From positions 1,798,001 through 1,862,000 of the forward strand of contig NZ_CP065410.1 in NCBI RefSeq assembly GCF_020544405.1: a stretch of DNA of 64,000 bases, given 5' to 3'. The notes below the pieces were generated by a model, which was not told where the DNA came from, did not search any database, and saw only the letters and a list, made by a program, of their open reading frames with translations. A program made the translations under genes and the position numbers. Position 1 is the first letter of the stretch; each line of letters opens with the position of its first letter. The stretch is from Pseudomonas sp. IAC-BECa141. Its GTDB lineage: Bacteria > Pseudomonadota > Gammaproteobacteria > Pseudomonadales > Pseudomonadaceae. Below, one piece after another: positions 20,796-30,026 of the stretch.

Positions 20796-22421
20796 ATGAG
20801 TATCCGTAGTCTCAATATTGCGCCTCGGGCCGGCCTGGGTTTTGGGGTGCTGGCGCTGATGGTGTTTGCCCTTGGCGCGTTCGCCCTGTTGCAGATGTCG
20901 AACATGCGCGCGCAATCCGACGAGGTCGACAATAACTGGTTGCCCAGCGTGATGGCGGTGGGCGAGATGAGCCAGGACATGCTGCGCCTGCGCGCGCTGA
21001 CCATGCGCCTGTTGCTCAATCGCGATCCGCAGGCGCTGGATCAGAATGTGGCCAAGCTCAACGATTTGCGCGGTGTGCTGAGCGAAGCCCAGCAGCGTTA
21101 CGACATCCTGATCGTGCTGCCCGAAGAGCGCGAGCTGTTCGAGCGCTTCAAGGTCGCCGAACACAAATACCTGGAGCTTCAGGCGCAGGTGATGACGTTA
21201 TCCGCTCAGGGACGAGTGGAGGAGGCGGCCGCCATTCTCAACGGGCAGATGAGCCCACTGGCGGATGATATTGCAGTGACCCTGCGGGAGCTGGTGGAAC
21301 TGAATAAACACAACGCCAATCTCGCCACTGAGGCCGCACGGCTGGTGTTCACCAACTCGCGGGTGTGGGTCGGGGTGATGATCGGCATCACCGCGCTGAT
21401 TACCATCGCGCTGGCGTTATTGCTGACCCGCAGCATCGTGCTGCCGCTGTCGCAATCGCTCGACGTCGCGCAAGTGGTGGCCAGTGGCGATCTGACCGGC
21501 GATATCAGCATTTGCGGCAAGGACGAACCGGCGCGGCTGCTCCACGCGCTCAAGAGCATGCAGCACAACCTGCGCGACACCATCCGCCGCATCTCGGAGT
21601 CCTCCAGTCAACTGGCTTCGGCCTCGGAAGAGTTGAGTTGCGTCACCGAGGACGCGACGCGAGGACTGCACCAGCAGAGTCTGGAAATTGAACAAGCCGC
21701 CACGGCAGTCAATCAGATGACCGCCGCCGTGGAAGAGGTGGCGAGCAATGCCGTCGCCACTTCAGAGGCTTCCCGTGAGTCTGATCGCATAGCCCAGCAT
21801 GGCCGCGAGCAGGTGCAGCAGACAGTGTCGTCCATCGAGCTGCTGGCGGACGATGTCACTGCCAATGCCGCGCAGGTGGAAGATCTGGCGCAGAAGGTCT
21901 ACAGCATCAGCAAGGTGCTGGATGTGATCCGCTCGATTGCCGAGCAAACCAATCTGTTGGCCCTGAACGCGGCAATCGAAGCCGCGCGGGCGGGGGATGC
22001 CGGACGGGGTTTTGCGGTGGTGGCGGACGAAGTGCGGGCGCTGGCCCATCGCACTCAGCAATCGACGCAGGAGATCGAGCAGATGATTGGCGGCATCCAG
22101 CAGGGCACCGATTCGGCGGTCAGCTCGATGCAGCAGAGCAACGTCCGGGCGCGCTCGACCCTGGAGCTGGCAAAGGCTGCTGGCGTGGCGCTGGAGGAAA
22201 TCGCTTCGGCATTCACCTTGATCAACGAGCGCAATCTGGTGATCGCCAGTGCGTCGGAGGAGCAGGCTGCCGTGGCGCGGGAGGTCGATCGCAACCTGAT
22301 GAATATTCGTGATCTGGCGATGCAGACGTCTGCGGGGGCCAATCAGACCAGTGCCGCGAGTCAGGAGCTGTCGCGGCTGGCGGTGGACCTGAACAGCATG
22401 GTCGCCAGGTTCTCGGTCTGA
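20796..22421 (+). CDS. Methyl-accepting chemotaxis protein
   Basis: This transmembrane chemoreceptor has 541 residues. The first membrane helix (about residues 11-31) and second (about 190-212) enclose a periplasmic helical domain of about 155 residues, the size of a four-helix-bundle (4HB_MCP) sensor. A HAMP linker follows, starting near [11 protein letters not shown]. The signalling hairpin tip reads [18 protein letters not shown] and continues into [15 protein letters not shown]. There is no C-terminal CheR-binding pentapeptide. The start [13 protein letters not shown] follows GGAACCAGAGCA. A ligand cannot be inferred. Confidence 0.93.
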   Translation: MSIRSLNIAPRAGLGFGVLALMVFALGAFALLQMSNMRAQSDEVDNNWLPSVMAVGEMSQDMLRLRALTMRLLLNRDPQALDQNVAKLNDLRGVLSEAQQRYDILIVLPEERELFERFKVAEHKYLELQAQVMTLSAQGRVEEAAAILNGQMSPLADDIAVTLRELVELNKHNANLATEAARLVFTNSRVWVGVMIGITALITIALALLLTRSIVLPLSQSLDVAQVVASGDLTGDISICGKDEPARLLHALKSMQHNLRDTIRRISESSSQLASASEELSCVTEDATRGLHQQSLEIEQAATAVNQMTAAVEEVASNAVATSEASRESDRIAQHGREQVQQTVSSIELLADDVTANAAQVEDLAQKVYSISKVLDVIRSIAEQTNLLALNAAIEAARAGDAGRGFAVVADEVRALAHRTQQSTQEIEQMIGGIQQGTDSAVSSMQQSNVRARSTLELAKAAGVALEEIASAFTLINERNLVIASASEEQAAVAREVDRNLMNIRDLAMQTSAGANQTSAASQELSRLAVDLNSMVARFSV

Positions 22422-22440
22422 TCACCGTTCGACAGGCGAA

Positions 22441-22468
22441 AAAAAGCCCCGCGTTTGCGGGGCTTTTT
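22441..22468. terminator. Bidirectional terminator between chemoreceptor and DUF3108 genes
   Basis: AAAAAGCCCCGC pairs with GCGGGGCTTTTT around GTTT. A and T runs on both sides let it serve both convergent genes. Confidence 0.92.
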
Positions 22469-22482
22469 GATGTTGCGTCGGA

Positions 22483-23196
22483 TCAACTGCCTTTGACCGT
22501 CTTGCCGTTGACCGTGCCGTCGAGGAGCATGATGTTGTACTCCTTGCCGTCGGTTTCGACCTGTTGCAGGCGAACCAGCAGGTAATCCCAGTCCTTGGCG
22601 AACCACAGGACAGTGATGCGCTTGCTTTGTGTCGGATCGCGGACGCGTTCGACCTTGATCGCATCGATCTGGCCGGCCTTGGTTTCGACTTTTTCCGAGC
22701 CCAGCACGCGGAAGTCGTAGGTATCGACTTCGCCATCATCGACGACCTGATAGCTCATGCTTTTCTTGCCGGCAGCCACATCATGCTGCAGCGCCAGCTG
22801 ATAGGTGGATTTGTCGACCATGCCGCGGTTGAGCGGGATTTTCACCGCATCGCCGCGGTCGGTGCCGGTCACCAGCTTGTTGGCCCAGTCGAAGTCCAGG
22901 TCAGCTTTTTTCGCTTTGCCCAGGCCACCGCGTTCGAAGTGGTAGGACTGTGGCAGCAGGGTGTCCTTGTCCAGGGTCAGCGTGCTTTCCTCGGACAGGC
23001 TGGCAATCATCATCGACGCCTTGAAGCTGAGCTTCCAGACGCCGTTGGCTTCCTTGGTCAGGCTGCGTGAAGCGGTGCCGCTCATGGGCAGTTGCTTCCA
23101 GTCGGCGGTGTAGCTGGCGGAGAACGGTTGAAGGTCTGCCGCCTGGGCGAAAGGCAGGGCGAGCAGAGCGCAAGCGAAGAGCAGGGCGCGACGCAT
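22483..23196 (-). CDS. DUF3108 family periplasmic protein
   Basis: The 237-residue protein starts with a signal peptide (MRRALLFACALLALPFAQA, cut before ADLQPF). The rest is beta-rich and matches the DUF3108 pattern, including YHFERGGLGKAKKADLDFDW and the C-terminal VLWFAKDWDYLLVRL. Function is unknown; the shape suggests a secreted beta-sandwich or clam-like fold. It follows purN by 8 bases on the same strand, so it belongs to the purMN transcript. Confidence 0.87.
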   Translation of the reverse strand: MRRALLFACALLALPFAQAADLQPFSASYTADWKQLPMSGTASRSLTKEANGVWKLSFKASMMIASLSEESTLTLDKDTLLPQSYHFERGGLGKAKKADLDFDWANKLVTGTDRGDAVKIPLNRGMVDKSTYQLALQHDVAAGKKSMSYQVVDDGEVDTYDFRVLGSEKVETKAGQIDAIKVERVRDPTQSKRITVLWFAKDWDYLLVRLQQVETDGKEYNIMLLDGTVNGKTVKGS

Positions 23197-23204
23197 AAAA
23201 TCTC

Positions 23205-23855
23205 CTAGTTTCGAATCAAGTGACCGCTGGCCCCGAGTAACTGGCCATCCAGTAAAGCACCTTGCTCGCCGAGGCTCAGCCGTCCTTCGGCGAACCAGCG
23301 TACGGCCATCGGGTAGATCAGGTGTTCCTGAATGTGAACCCGTTGCGCCAGACTTTGCGGCGAATCGTGCAACTCTACCGGTATTACTGCCTGTACGACC
23401 AGTGGTCCGCCATCGAGTTCCTCGGTGACGAAGTGCACGGAGCAGCCGTGTTCGGCATCGCCGGCCTCCAGCGCGCGCTGATGCGTGTGTAACCCTTTGT
23501 ATTTGGGGAGCAGCGACGGGTGGATGTTGAGCAGGCGACCCTGGTAGTGACGGACGAAGTCAGCGCTGAGAATGCGCATGAAGCCGGCCAGTACCACGAG
23601 TTTGGGGTTGAATTCGTCGATCAGTTCGATCAGAGCGGTATCGAAGGCCTCGCGGCCCTCGAATCCCTTGTGATCCAGCGAGCGGGTGGCGATACCCGCG
23701 TCACTGGCGCGTTGCAGGCCGTAGGCGTCGGCGCGGTTGGAAATCACCGCAGCGATGCGGACCGGGCTGTCGCCGGTCCGCGTGCTGTCGATCAGGGCCT
23801 GCAAGTTACTGCCGGTGCCGGACAACAGCACCACGACATCACAGGTGTTTGGCAT
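23205..23855 (-). CDS. purN: Phosphoribosylglycinamide formyltransferase
   Basis: PurN transfers a formyl group from 10-formyltetrahydrofolate to GAR, the third step of purine synthesis. The 216-residue product has the N-terminal SGTGSNLQALID phosphate-binding motif. The active site includes Asn and His of NIHPSLLPKYKGLHTHQRAL and the Asp of VTEELDGGP. The start at 23855 ([17 protein letters not shown]) overlaps the purM stop by one base, so translation is coupled. A longer frame upstream would run through purM. Confidence 0.97.
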   Translation of the reverse strand: MPNTCDVVVLLSGTGSNLQALIDSTRTGDSPVRIAAVISNRADAYGLQRASDAGIATRSLDHKGFEGREAFDTALIELIDEFNPKLVVLAGFMRILSADFVRHYQGRLLNIHPSLLPKYKGLHTHQRALEAGDAEHGCSVHFVTEELDGGPLVVQAVIPVELHDSPQSLAQRVHIQEHLIYPMAVRWFAEGRLSLGEQGALLDGQLLGASGHLIRN

Positions 23856-24913
23856 CAGTGAGCCTTGAGGTTCTTCAGTTCGACCTGAGCCGCGCCTTCG
23901 GCAGCGTCGGCGATCTGACCGATGACCCAAGGCTGCTCGCCGGCGTCACGCAGGGTGTTCAGGGCAACTTCAACGTGCTCTTGAGCCACGCAGATCACCA
24001 TGCCCACGCCGCAGTTCAGCACGCGGTGCATTTCGGTTTCGTCGACGTTGCCTTTCTCTTGCAGCCAGTCGAAGACAGCCGGGCGGTTCCAGCTGGCCAC
24101 GTCAACCACGGCCTGAGCGCCTTTTGGCAGGACGCGCGGGATGTTGTCGAGCAGACCGCCACCGGTGATGTGGGCCATGGCTTTGACCGCGCCGGTTTCC
24201 TTGATCAGCTTGAGCAGCGGCTTCACGTAGATGCGGGTCGGGGCCATCAGCAGTTCGGTCAGCGGCTTGCCGTCGAGCTGAACGCTTTCGATGTCGGCAC
24301 CGGACACTTCGATGATCTTGCGGATCAGCGAGTAGCCGTTGGAGTGCGGGCCGGACGATGGCAGGGCGATCAGGGCATCACCGGTGGCGACTTTCGAGCC
24401 GTCGATGATTTCGGCTTTTTCCACGACGCCGACGCAGAAGCCGGCCAGATCGTAGTCTTCGCCTTCGTACATGCCAGGCATTTCAGCGGTTTCGCCGCCA
24501 ACCAGCGAGCAGCCAGCCAGTTCGCAGCCTGCACCGATACCGGTAACCACGGTGGCGGCCACGTCGACGTTCAGCTTGCCGGTGGCGTAGTAGTCGAGGA
24601 AGAACAGCGGCTCGGCGCCGCACACCACCAGATCGTTGACGCACATGGCGACCAGATCCTGGCCGATGCTGTCGTGCTTGTTCAGGTTCAGCGCCAGGCG
24701 CAGCTTGGTGCCGACGCCGTCAGTACCGGAAACCAGCACCGGTTGTTTGTAACCGGCCGGGATCTCGCAGAGGGCGCCGAAACCGCCCAGGCCGCCCATG
24801 ACTTCCGGGCGCGCAGTGCGCTTGGCGACGCTCTTGATGCGTTCGACCAATGCTTCACCGGCGTCGATGTCTACACCGGCGTCCTTGTAGCTCAGGGAGG
24901 GTTGCTTGCTCAT
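23855..24913 (-). CDS. purM: Phosphoribosylformylglycinamidine cyclo-ligase
   Basis: PurM closes the imidazole ring, making AIR from FGAM with ATP. The 352-residue protein starts [20 protein letters not shown], the standard opening. It has [12 protein letters not shown] and [20 protein letters not shown], family motifs for ATP and substrate binding, and [16 protein letters not shown] in the second half. purN and DUF3108 follow directly, so the order is purM-purN-DUF3108. The upstream gap is shared with a divergent DUF2066 gene. Confidence 0.97.
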   Translation of the reverse strand: MSKQPSLSYKDAGVDIDAGEALVERIKSVAKRTARPEVMGGLGGFGALCEIPAGYKQPVLVSGTDGVGTKLRLALNLNKHDSIGQDLVAMCVNDLVVCGAEPLFFLDYYATGKLNVDVAATVVTGIGAGCELAGCSLVGGETAEMPGMYEGEDYDLAGFCVGVVEKAEIIDGSKVATGDALIALPSSGPHSNGYSLIRKIIEVSGADIESVQLDGKPLTELLMAPTRIYVKPLLKLIKETGAVKAMAHITGGGLLDNIPRVLPKGAQAVVDVASWNRPAVFDWLQEKGNVDETEMHRVLNCGVGMVICVAQEHVEVALNTLRDAGEQPWVIGQIADAAEGAAQVELKNLKAH

Positions 24914-25287
24914 GATCCAGGCCTTTAGGGGAGGGGATTCAGGGGTAACGACCGAGTTCAGCGGGAACGCCGAATCCGACAGGGGCGATTGCCTCACGCG
25001 AAGTTCGGGGTGCCCGGCTGTTGCCGGTCTGCGAAGGCGCGCGATTTTATCAGGCTTGAGGGGCAGCGGCCATCCTCACGCCGACGGGCAGGGGCATATC
25101 GGTGGAAAAATTTTGCAATTGACACTGTGGGTGACATCACGGGTGCCTGTATAAGGAACCGTCTATCGTTAGGACTGTGCGAAAACTTACCGACCGCTTG
25201 TGAATGTTTTGCGACGGCCTGTGGTCACAGGCTTGCAGAACGGTTCACGCGGCCTGTTCCAGCCGCTCTTGTCGACGGGAATTCTCC
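24914..25287. promoter_or_regulatory. Divergent promoter region between purM and the DUF2066 gene
   Basis: This 374-base gap holds no gene. On the minus strand, TGATAAAATCG lies near 25050 and is a possible -10 region for purM. On the plus strand, TTGACA near 25120 and TGTATAAG about 25 bases further on are promoter-like but too far apart for one canonical promoter. No clear operator or riboswitch was found. Confidence 0.35.
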
Positions 25288-26346
25288 ATGCGTTTTTGTA
25301 AATTGCTGTTAGTGGGTGGCTTGTCTCTGATCAGCCTGGCGAGTCAGGCCGAAAATCTCAAAAGTCTTTATCAGGTGCGCGAACCGGTCACTGGCCAGTC
25401 GCCAGAGGAACGTGATCGTGCCACCCAGGCCGCGCTGGATACGCTGGTGCTGCGCCTGACCGGCGACCCGAAAGCCCCGCAGAACCCGGGGCTGGCGCCG
25501 GTTCGCAAGGATCCACAGCAGATCATGAGCCAGTTCGGTTTCGATGCCGGGCCGCCGGAAGTGCTGAAAGTCGATTTCGATCCGGGAACCACCGAGCAGG
25601 CGTTGCGCCGTGCCGGACTGGCGCTGTGGGGTGCCAACCGGCCCTCGATCCTGAGCTGGTGGCTGAATGATTCGACCGAGGGCTCGAGCCTGGTCGGCGA
25701 CGGTCAGGCCAGTGCCGCGCCTTTGCGTCGCGCCGCTCAGCACCGTGGGTTGCCGTTGCGCCTGCCGCTGGCGGACTTGAGCGAGCAATTGGTTGCCACG
25801 GCACCCGCGCTTGAGGGTGCTGACCCGGCGCCATTGCGCAACGCTTCCGAACGCTACAACGCAGACGCTTTGCTCGCCGTGCATGCCCGCGAAGAAGGCG
25901 GGCAATGGCAAGCCAAATGGCAGCTGTGGCTCGGCGACAAAAAAGAGGCGGGCAATGTGCAGGGCGCGGATCAGGCCGCCGTGGCCGATGCAGTGATGCT
26001 GGCGGTGACTGAACGGTTGGCGCCACGCTTTGTAGCCAAGCCGGGTGCGTCCGGCCAGCAGACCCTGGAAGTGCAGGGCATGAATCTGGAGCACTACGCG
26101 GCGCTGTTGCGGTTACTCGAACCGTTTGGCGTGCGTCTGCAGAGTGTCGATGCCGATCGCATTCTGTATCGGGTCAATGGCAGCGCCGATCAGTTGCGAG
26201 CGCAGTTGTCGCTGGCGAAGTTGCAGGAACTGCCGGCCGAGGCGCCCGCTCCGGTGGCTGCGCCGCAACCTGCGGTCGCCGGGACGCCGCCAGTCGTTGC
26301 GCCGACGCCGACACCGGCGGCGCCGTCGTTGCGGTTCCGCTGGTAG
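25288..26346 (+). CDS. DUF2066 domain-containing exported protein
   Basis: The 352-residue protein has a signal peptide (MRFCKLLLVGGLSLISLASQA) and a mature part matching DUF2066: a region of alpha/beta segments and then a Pro/Ala-rich C-terminal tail (about residues 315-350). No catalytic motif was recognised. It precedes an AI-2E-type permease and hda, which is a common Pseudomonas arrangement. The ATG at 25288 is chosen because the signal peptide begins there; a longer frame adds 28 residues upstream of it. Confidence 0.82.
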   Translation: MRFCKLLLVGGLSLISLASQAENLKSLYQVREPVTGQSPEERDRATQAALDTLVLRLTGDPKAPQNPGLAPVRKDPQQIMSQFGFDAGPPEVLKVDFDPGTTEQALRRAGLALWGANRPSILSWWLNDSTEGSSLVGDGQASAAPLRRAAQHRGLPLRLPLADLSEQLVATAPALEGADPAPLRNASERYNADALLAVHAREEGGQWQAKWQLWLGDKKEAGNVQGADQAAVADAVMLAVTERLAPRFVAKPGASGQQTLEVQGMNLEHYAALLRLLEPFGVRLQSVDADRILYRVNGSADQLRAQLSLAKLQELPAEAPAPVAAPQPAVAGTPPVVAPTPTPAAPSLRFRW

Positions 26347-26381
26347 ATTTTCTTTCTTATATATAAGCAATGGAGTGTTAC

Positions 26382-27455
26382 ATGGCCGATACGCGGCGTT
26401 GGTTCTGGCTCGGTGGGGTGCTCCTGCTTTGCGCGTTTGTCTGGTTGCTGCATCCGATTCTCACGCCGTTCCTGGTGGCGCTGCTGCTCGCCTATCTGTT
26501 CGATCCGCTCGTCGATCGTCTGGAGCGCCTGGGGCTGTCGCGCACCTGGGGTGTGATTGCGGTGTTCGCCTTGTTCACCCTGATCGTCACCGCATTGTTG
26601 CTGGTGCTGGTGCCGATGCTCGCCAGGCAATTGCTGCGGCTGTACGAACTGGCGCCACAAATGCTCGACTGGTTGCAGCACACTGCTGTGCCATGGGCGC
26701 AATCGAAACTGGGGTTGTCGGACGGCTTCTGGAAGTTCGACAAGGTCAAGGCCGCGATCAGCGAACACATGGGTCAGACCACCGACATCGTCGGTGTGGT
26801 GCTGAGTCAGGCGACGGCGTCGAGTCTGGCGCTGATCGGCTGGCTGGCAAATCTGGTGCTGATCCCGGTGGTGAGCTTTTACCTGCTGCGTGACTGGGAC
26901 GTGATGATGGCCAAGATCCGTGGTCTGCTGCCCCGTGATCGCGAAGAGCGTGTGGTGGCGCTGGCGGGTGAGTGCCATGAAGTGCTGGGCGCGTTCGTGC
27001 GCGGGCAGTTGCTGGTGATGCTGGCGCTGGGCGTGATTTATGCGGCGGGCTTGATGATTGTCGGGCTGGAGCTGGGTCTGTTGATCGGTCTGATCGCGGG
27101 GCTGGCGGCGATTGTGCCGTACATGGGGTTCGTGATCGGTATCGGTGCGGCGTTGATTGCCGGGTTGTTCCAGTTCGGTGGCGATCTGTATCCAATGATC
27201 GGCATCGTGGCGGTGTTCATGGTCGGTCAGGCCCTGGAAGGCATGGTGCTGACGCCCTTGCTGGTGGGGGACCGGATCGGCCTGCACCCGGTGGCGGTGA
27301 TCTTTGCGATTCTGGCCGGTGGCGAGCTGTTCGGCTTCACTGGTGTGCTGCTGGCATTGCCGGTGGCGGCGGTGATCATGGTGCTGGTGCGGCATGTCCA
27401 CGATCTGTACAAGGATTCGGACATCTATAGCGGGGCGGATGAGCCGGAGTTGTAA
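26382..27455 (+). CDS. AI-2E family transporter (DUF20 permease)
   Basis: This 357-residue inner-membrane protein has about eight helices and the AI-2E/PerM family pattern (PILTPFLVALLLAYLFDPLV near the start). LIPVVSFYLLRDWD is in the middle and GDRIGLHPVAVIFAILAGGE near the end. The family includes the disputed AI-2 exporter TqsA and Na+/H+ antiporters, so the substrate is open. The ATG at 26382 follows GGAG by 6 bases and is preferred over one 12 bases upstream. It lies 35 bases after the DUF2066 gene, suggesting co-transcription. Confidence 0.9.
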   Translation: MADTRRWFWLGGVLLLCAFVWLLHPILTPFLVALLLAYLFDPLVDRLERLGLSRTWGVIAVFALFTLIVTALLLVLVPMLARQLLRLYELAPQMLDWLQHTAVPWAQSKLGLSDGFWKFDKVKAAISEHMGQTTDIVGVVLSQATASSLALIGWLANLVLIPVVSFYLLRDWDVMMAKIRGLLPRDREERVVALAGECHEVLGAFVRGQLLVMLALGVIYAAGLMIVGLELGLLIGLIAGLAAIVPYMGFVIGIGAALIAGLFQFGGDLYPMIGIVAVFMVGQALEGMVLTPLLVGDRIGLHPVAVIFAILAGGELFGFTGVLLALPVAAVIMVLVRHVHDLYKDSDIYSGADEPEL

Positions 27456-27665
27456 TCGTGACGTGCGGGCCGCCCGGTGGATTACCGGGTTGGCCCGTCT
27501 CATGCAGGCCATGGCGCCAAAGAAACTGTCATAAAACCAGCACGTTAACGCAAACCTTTGATTTTGCTTGGGGTCTGTCGCATTGTGCGCTCCGCTTCAC
27601 GGGTATAAACTTCGCTCACTTTACACAGAGGCCACTAACGGTTCCTTGGGAACTGTTCAGTCAGC

Positions 27666-28370
27666 ATGAAACCGATTCAGCTGCCCCTAGGTGTGCGTCT
27701 GCGTGACGACGCCACCTTCATCAACTACTACCCAGGCGCCAATGCCGCTGCACTCGGCTATGTCGAGCGTCTATGCGAAGCCGACGCCGGCTGGACCGAA
27801 AGCCTGATCTATCTGTGGGGCAAGCACGGGGTGGGGCGTACGCATCTGTTGCAGGCCGCGTGCCTGCGCTTCGAACAGATGGGCGAGCCGGCGGTGTACC
27901 TGCCGCTGGCCGAGTTGATGGATCGCGGCATCGAAATTCTCGACAACCTCGAACAGTACGAACTGGTCTGCCTGGACGACTTGCAGGTGATTGCCGGCAA
28001 GGCGGACTGGGAAGAGGCGATGTTTCATCTGTTCAACCGTCTGCGTGACAGCGGTCGCCGTTTGCTGATCGCCGCCTCGACCTCGCCGCGTGAACTGCCG
28101 ATCAAGCTTGCCGACCTGAAATCGCGCCTGACCCTGGCGCTGATTTTCCAGATGCGTCCTCTCTCCGATGAAGACAAATTGCGTGCCCTGCAATTGCGCG
28201 CATCCCGTCGTGGTCTGCACCTGACCGACGAGGTCGGGCATTTTATTCTGACTCGCGGTACCCGCAGCATGAGCGCGCTTTTCGATCTGCTGGAACAGCT
28301 CGATCAGGCCTCTTTGCAGGCTCAGCGCAAGCTGACCATTCCCTTCCTGAAAGAAACCCTGGGCTGGTAA
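27666..28370 (+). CDS. hda: DnaA regulatory inactivator Hda
   Basis: Hda is an AAA+ protein that binds the sliding clamp and stimulates hydrolysis of DnaA-ATP after initiation of replication. The 234-residue product has the DnaA-like ATPase core. The Walker A is degenerate: GKHGVGRTHLLQA has Arg where most have Lys. Walker B is LVCLDDLQVI. The N-terminal MKPIQLPLGVRL contains the QLPLG clamp-binding motif. Sensor residues lie in LIAASTSPRELP and DLKSRLTLAL. There is no strong Shine-Dalgarno sequence before the ATG. It is downstream of the permease but separated by 210 bases. Confidence 0.95.
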   Translation: MKPIQLPLGVRLRDDATFINYYPGANAAALGYVERLCEADAGWTESLIYLWGKHGVGRTHLLQAACLRFEQMGEPAVYLPLAELMDRGIEILDNLEQYELVCLDDLQVIAGKADWEEAMFHLFNRLRDSGRRLLIAASTSPRELPIKLADLKSRLTLALIFQMRPLSDEDKLRALQLRASRRGLHLTDEVGHFILTRGTRSMSALFDLLEQLDQASLQAQRKLTIPFLKETLGW

Positions 28371-28584
28371 AACCGGGGCTTTCAGCCGGTTTCGGCATAT
28401 TTCAGGCGCCAGAAAACCCGCTTTCCAGTGCGTTGCGCAGGCTGCGTCTCGATTCAAATAGGCTTAAGCGCTTAGATGTTAACGAGAAACCGGGAAGTCA
28501 CAAAAAGATCGATTGAATTTGCAAATGAGGCTGATAGCGGGCATAGTCTCGGCTTCTTTACAACTATCAGCCACGGTCGTGCCC

Positions 28585-29205
28585 ATGCTAAAGCGCTTCG
28601 CACCCCTCGTGCCTCTCGCACTCGTCACCCTGTTGTTCGGTTGCGCTGCTCATTCACCTGTTAATCAAGAGCAGCAACAACAGGCTAAAAATTCCGCCAC
28701 CGCCCAGTCTTCCGTTATTTACCAGGAAGAGCTGGACACCGAAAAAGAACTCGCCGACTTCAACGGCAAGAAGCCTTACCAGCTTCCGGTTCTGGCCGAC
28801 AGCATCCTCGAACGCGGCATGTCCCTGATCGGTACCCGTTACCGTTTCGGCGGTACCTCTGAAGCCGGTTTCGATTGCAGCGGTTTCATCGGCTACCTGT
28901 TCCGCGAAGAAGCCGGCATGAACCTGCCGCGCTCCACCCGCGAAATGATCAACGTTGATGCGCCACTGGTTTCGCGCAGCAACCTCGAGCCGGGCGACCT
29001 GCTGTTCTTCGCCACCAATGGTCGTCGCGGTCGTGTAAGCCACGCCGGGATCTACCTGGGCGACAACCAGTTCATCCACTCCAGCTCTCGTCGCAGCGGC
29101 GGTGTTCGCATCGACAGCCTGGGCGACAGCTACTGGAGCAAGACCTTCATCGAAGCCAAGCGCGCTTTGGCGAACGCTCCAACCGTGGTTACCGCTCGCA
29201 AGTAA
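28585..29205 (+). CDS. NlpC/P60 family lipoprotein (C40 peptidase)
   Basis: This 206-residue protein has a lipoprotein signal (MLKRFAPLVPLALVTLLFGC, lipobox at Cys20) and a C-terminal NlpC/P60 cell-wall peptidase domain. The catalytic Cys is in GFDCSGFIGYLF and the His in VSHAGIYLGDNQFIH. Such enzymes cut peptidoglycan stem peptides and act at the outer-membrane inner leaflet or in the periplasm. The start is fixed by the signal; the longer frame begins in the intergenic region. A second paralog follows 219 bases downstream. Confidence 0.92.
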   Translation: MLKRFAPLVPLALVTLLFGCAAHSPVNQEQQQQAKNSATAQSSVIYQEELDTEKELADFNGKKPYQLPVLADSILERGMSLIGTRYRFGGTSEAGFDCSGFIGYLFREEAGMNLPRSTREMINVDAPLVSRSNLEPGDLLFFATNGRRGRVSHAGIYLGDNQFIHSSSRRSGGVRIDSLGDSYWSKTFIEAKRALANAPTVVTARK

Positions 29206-29293
29206 CTACGCATTTGTCGCCACGCTCGTGGCGTCAAAGCGGCCTTTCAGAGGCAATAGACCTAAACTTTACAAGGTGAAGTTAAAGTCTTAC

Positions 29294-29321
29294 TTGAAGT
29301 TTGCCGCGTAGCCGCTAGAAT
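29294..29321 (+). promoter_or_regulatory. Candidate sigma-70 promoter between the two C40 genes
   Basis: TTGAAG (29294-29299) and TAGAAT (29316-29321) are 16 bases apart, a reasonable promoter. Initiation near 29328 would begin about 13 bases before the terminator hairpin at 29341. Confidence 0.45.
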
Positions 29322-29340
29322 CCTGATCTATATTGATGGC

Positions 29341-29376
29341 AAACCGCCTGCGTTCCACCGCAGGCGGTTTTGTTTT
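29341..29376 (+). terminator. Rho-independent terminator between C40 genes
   Basis: AAACCGCCTGCG (29341-29352) pairs with CGCAGGCGGTTT (29359-29370) and is followed by TGTTTT. Confidence 0.88.
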
Positions 29377-29424
29377 CTGTCGAATCGGCAGTCAAAGCCT
29401 CAGCCAGATCAGGATGTTCTGCAT

Positions 29425-29961
29425 ATGACGATGTCGGCCCGCTTTGCCTTGATGTTCTTCGCTGCGCTGCTCAGCGCCTGCGCCAGCCGCACTCCGCCGC
29501 CTGCACCGGTGGTTCGCGCTCCGATCGTGTTCGGATCCTCCCAGGCCTTTTCACCCGCTGCCGAAGACGTGCTGTTTCGCGCGCTCGGGCTGGTGGGCAC
29601 GCCTTATCGCTGGGGTGGCAACACGCCGGATTCGGGCTTCGATTGCAGCGGTCTGATCGGTTTCGTCTACCGTGATGCCGCCGGTATCAGCCTGCCGCGT
29701 TCGACCCGCGAGATGATCGTCATGCAGGCGCCGAATGTCGGCAAGGAAGGGCTGCAAACCGGCGACCTGATCTTCTTCGCCACCAACGGCGGCTCTCAGG
29801 TCAGTCATGCAGGGATCTACGTCGGGGAAGGGCGCTTCGTGCATGCCCCGGCCACCGGCGGTACGGTGAAGCTGGACAGCCTGTCGAAAGCGTATTGGCA
29901 GAAAGCCTATCTGAGCGCCAAGCGCGTTCTGCAGCCGGAGCACCTGGCACATAACCCGTAG
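29425..29961 (+). CDS. NlpC/P60 family lipoprotein, second paralog
   Basis: This 178-residue C40 peptidase has a lipoprotein signal with lipobox LLSACAS near residue 18. The catalytic Cys is in GFDCSGLIGFVY and the His in VSHAGIYVGEGRFVH. It is clearly paralogous to the upstream protein (shared LPRSTREMI and GDLIFFATNG segments), shorter by about 28 residues. The pair probably arose by duplication. A terminator separates them, so each may have its own promoter. Confidence 0.92.
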   Translation: MTMSARFALMFFAALLSACASRTPPPAPVVRAPIVFGSSQAFSPAAEDVLFRALGLVGTPYRWGGNTPDSGFDCSGLIGFVYRDAAGISLPRSTREMIVMQAPNVGKEGLQTGDLIFFATNGGSQVSHAGIYVGEGRFVHAPATGGTVKLDSLSKAYWQKAYLSAKRVLQPEHLAHNP

Positions 29962-29972
29962 CCCAGATACAT

Positions 29973-30010
29973 AAAAACCCGTGGGAGTCGAACGACTCCC
30001 ACGGGTTTTT
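29973..30010. terminator. Bidirectional terminator between convergent genes
   Basis: A long stem AAAAACCCGTGGGAGTCG (29973-29990) pairs with CGACTCCCACGGGTTTTT (29993-30010). It lies between the second C40 gene and the sugar dehydrogenase gene and has T runs on both strands. Confidence 0.9.
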
Positions 30011-30026
30011 TAATGCCTGCAATACG

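Noticed and set aside
26190..27512. A 440-codon antisense frame across the AI-2E permease
   Set aside because: His, Gln and Arg-rich composition is typical of shadow frames over a membrane-protein gene.
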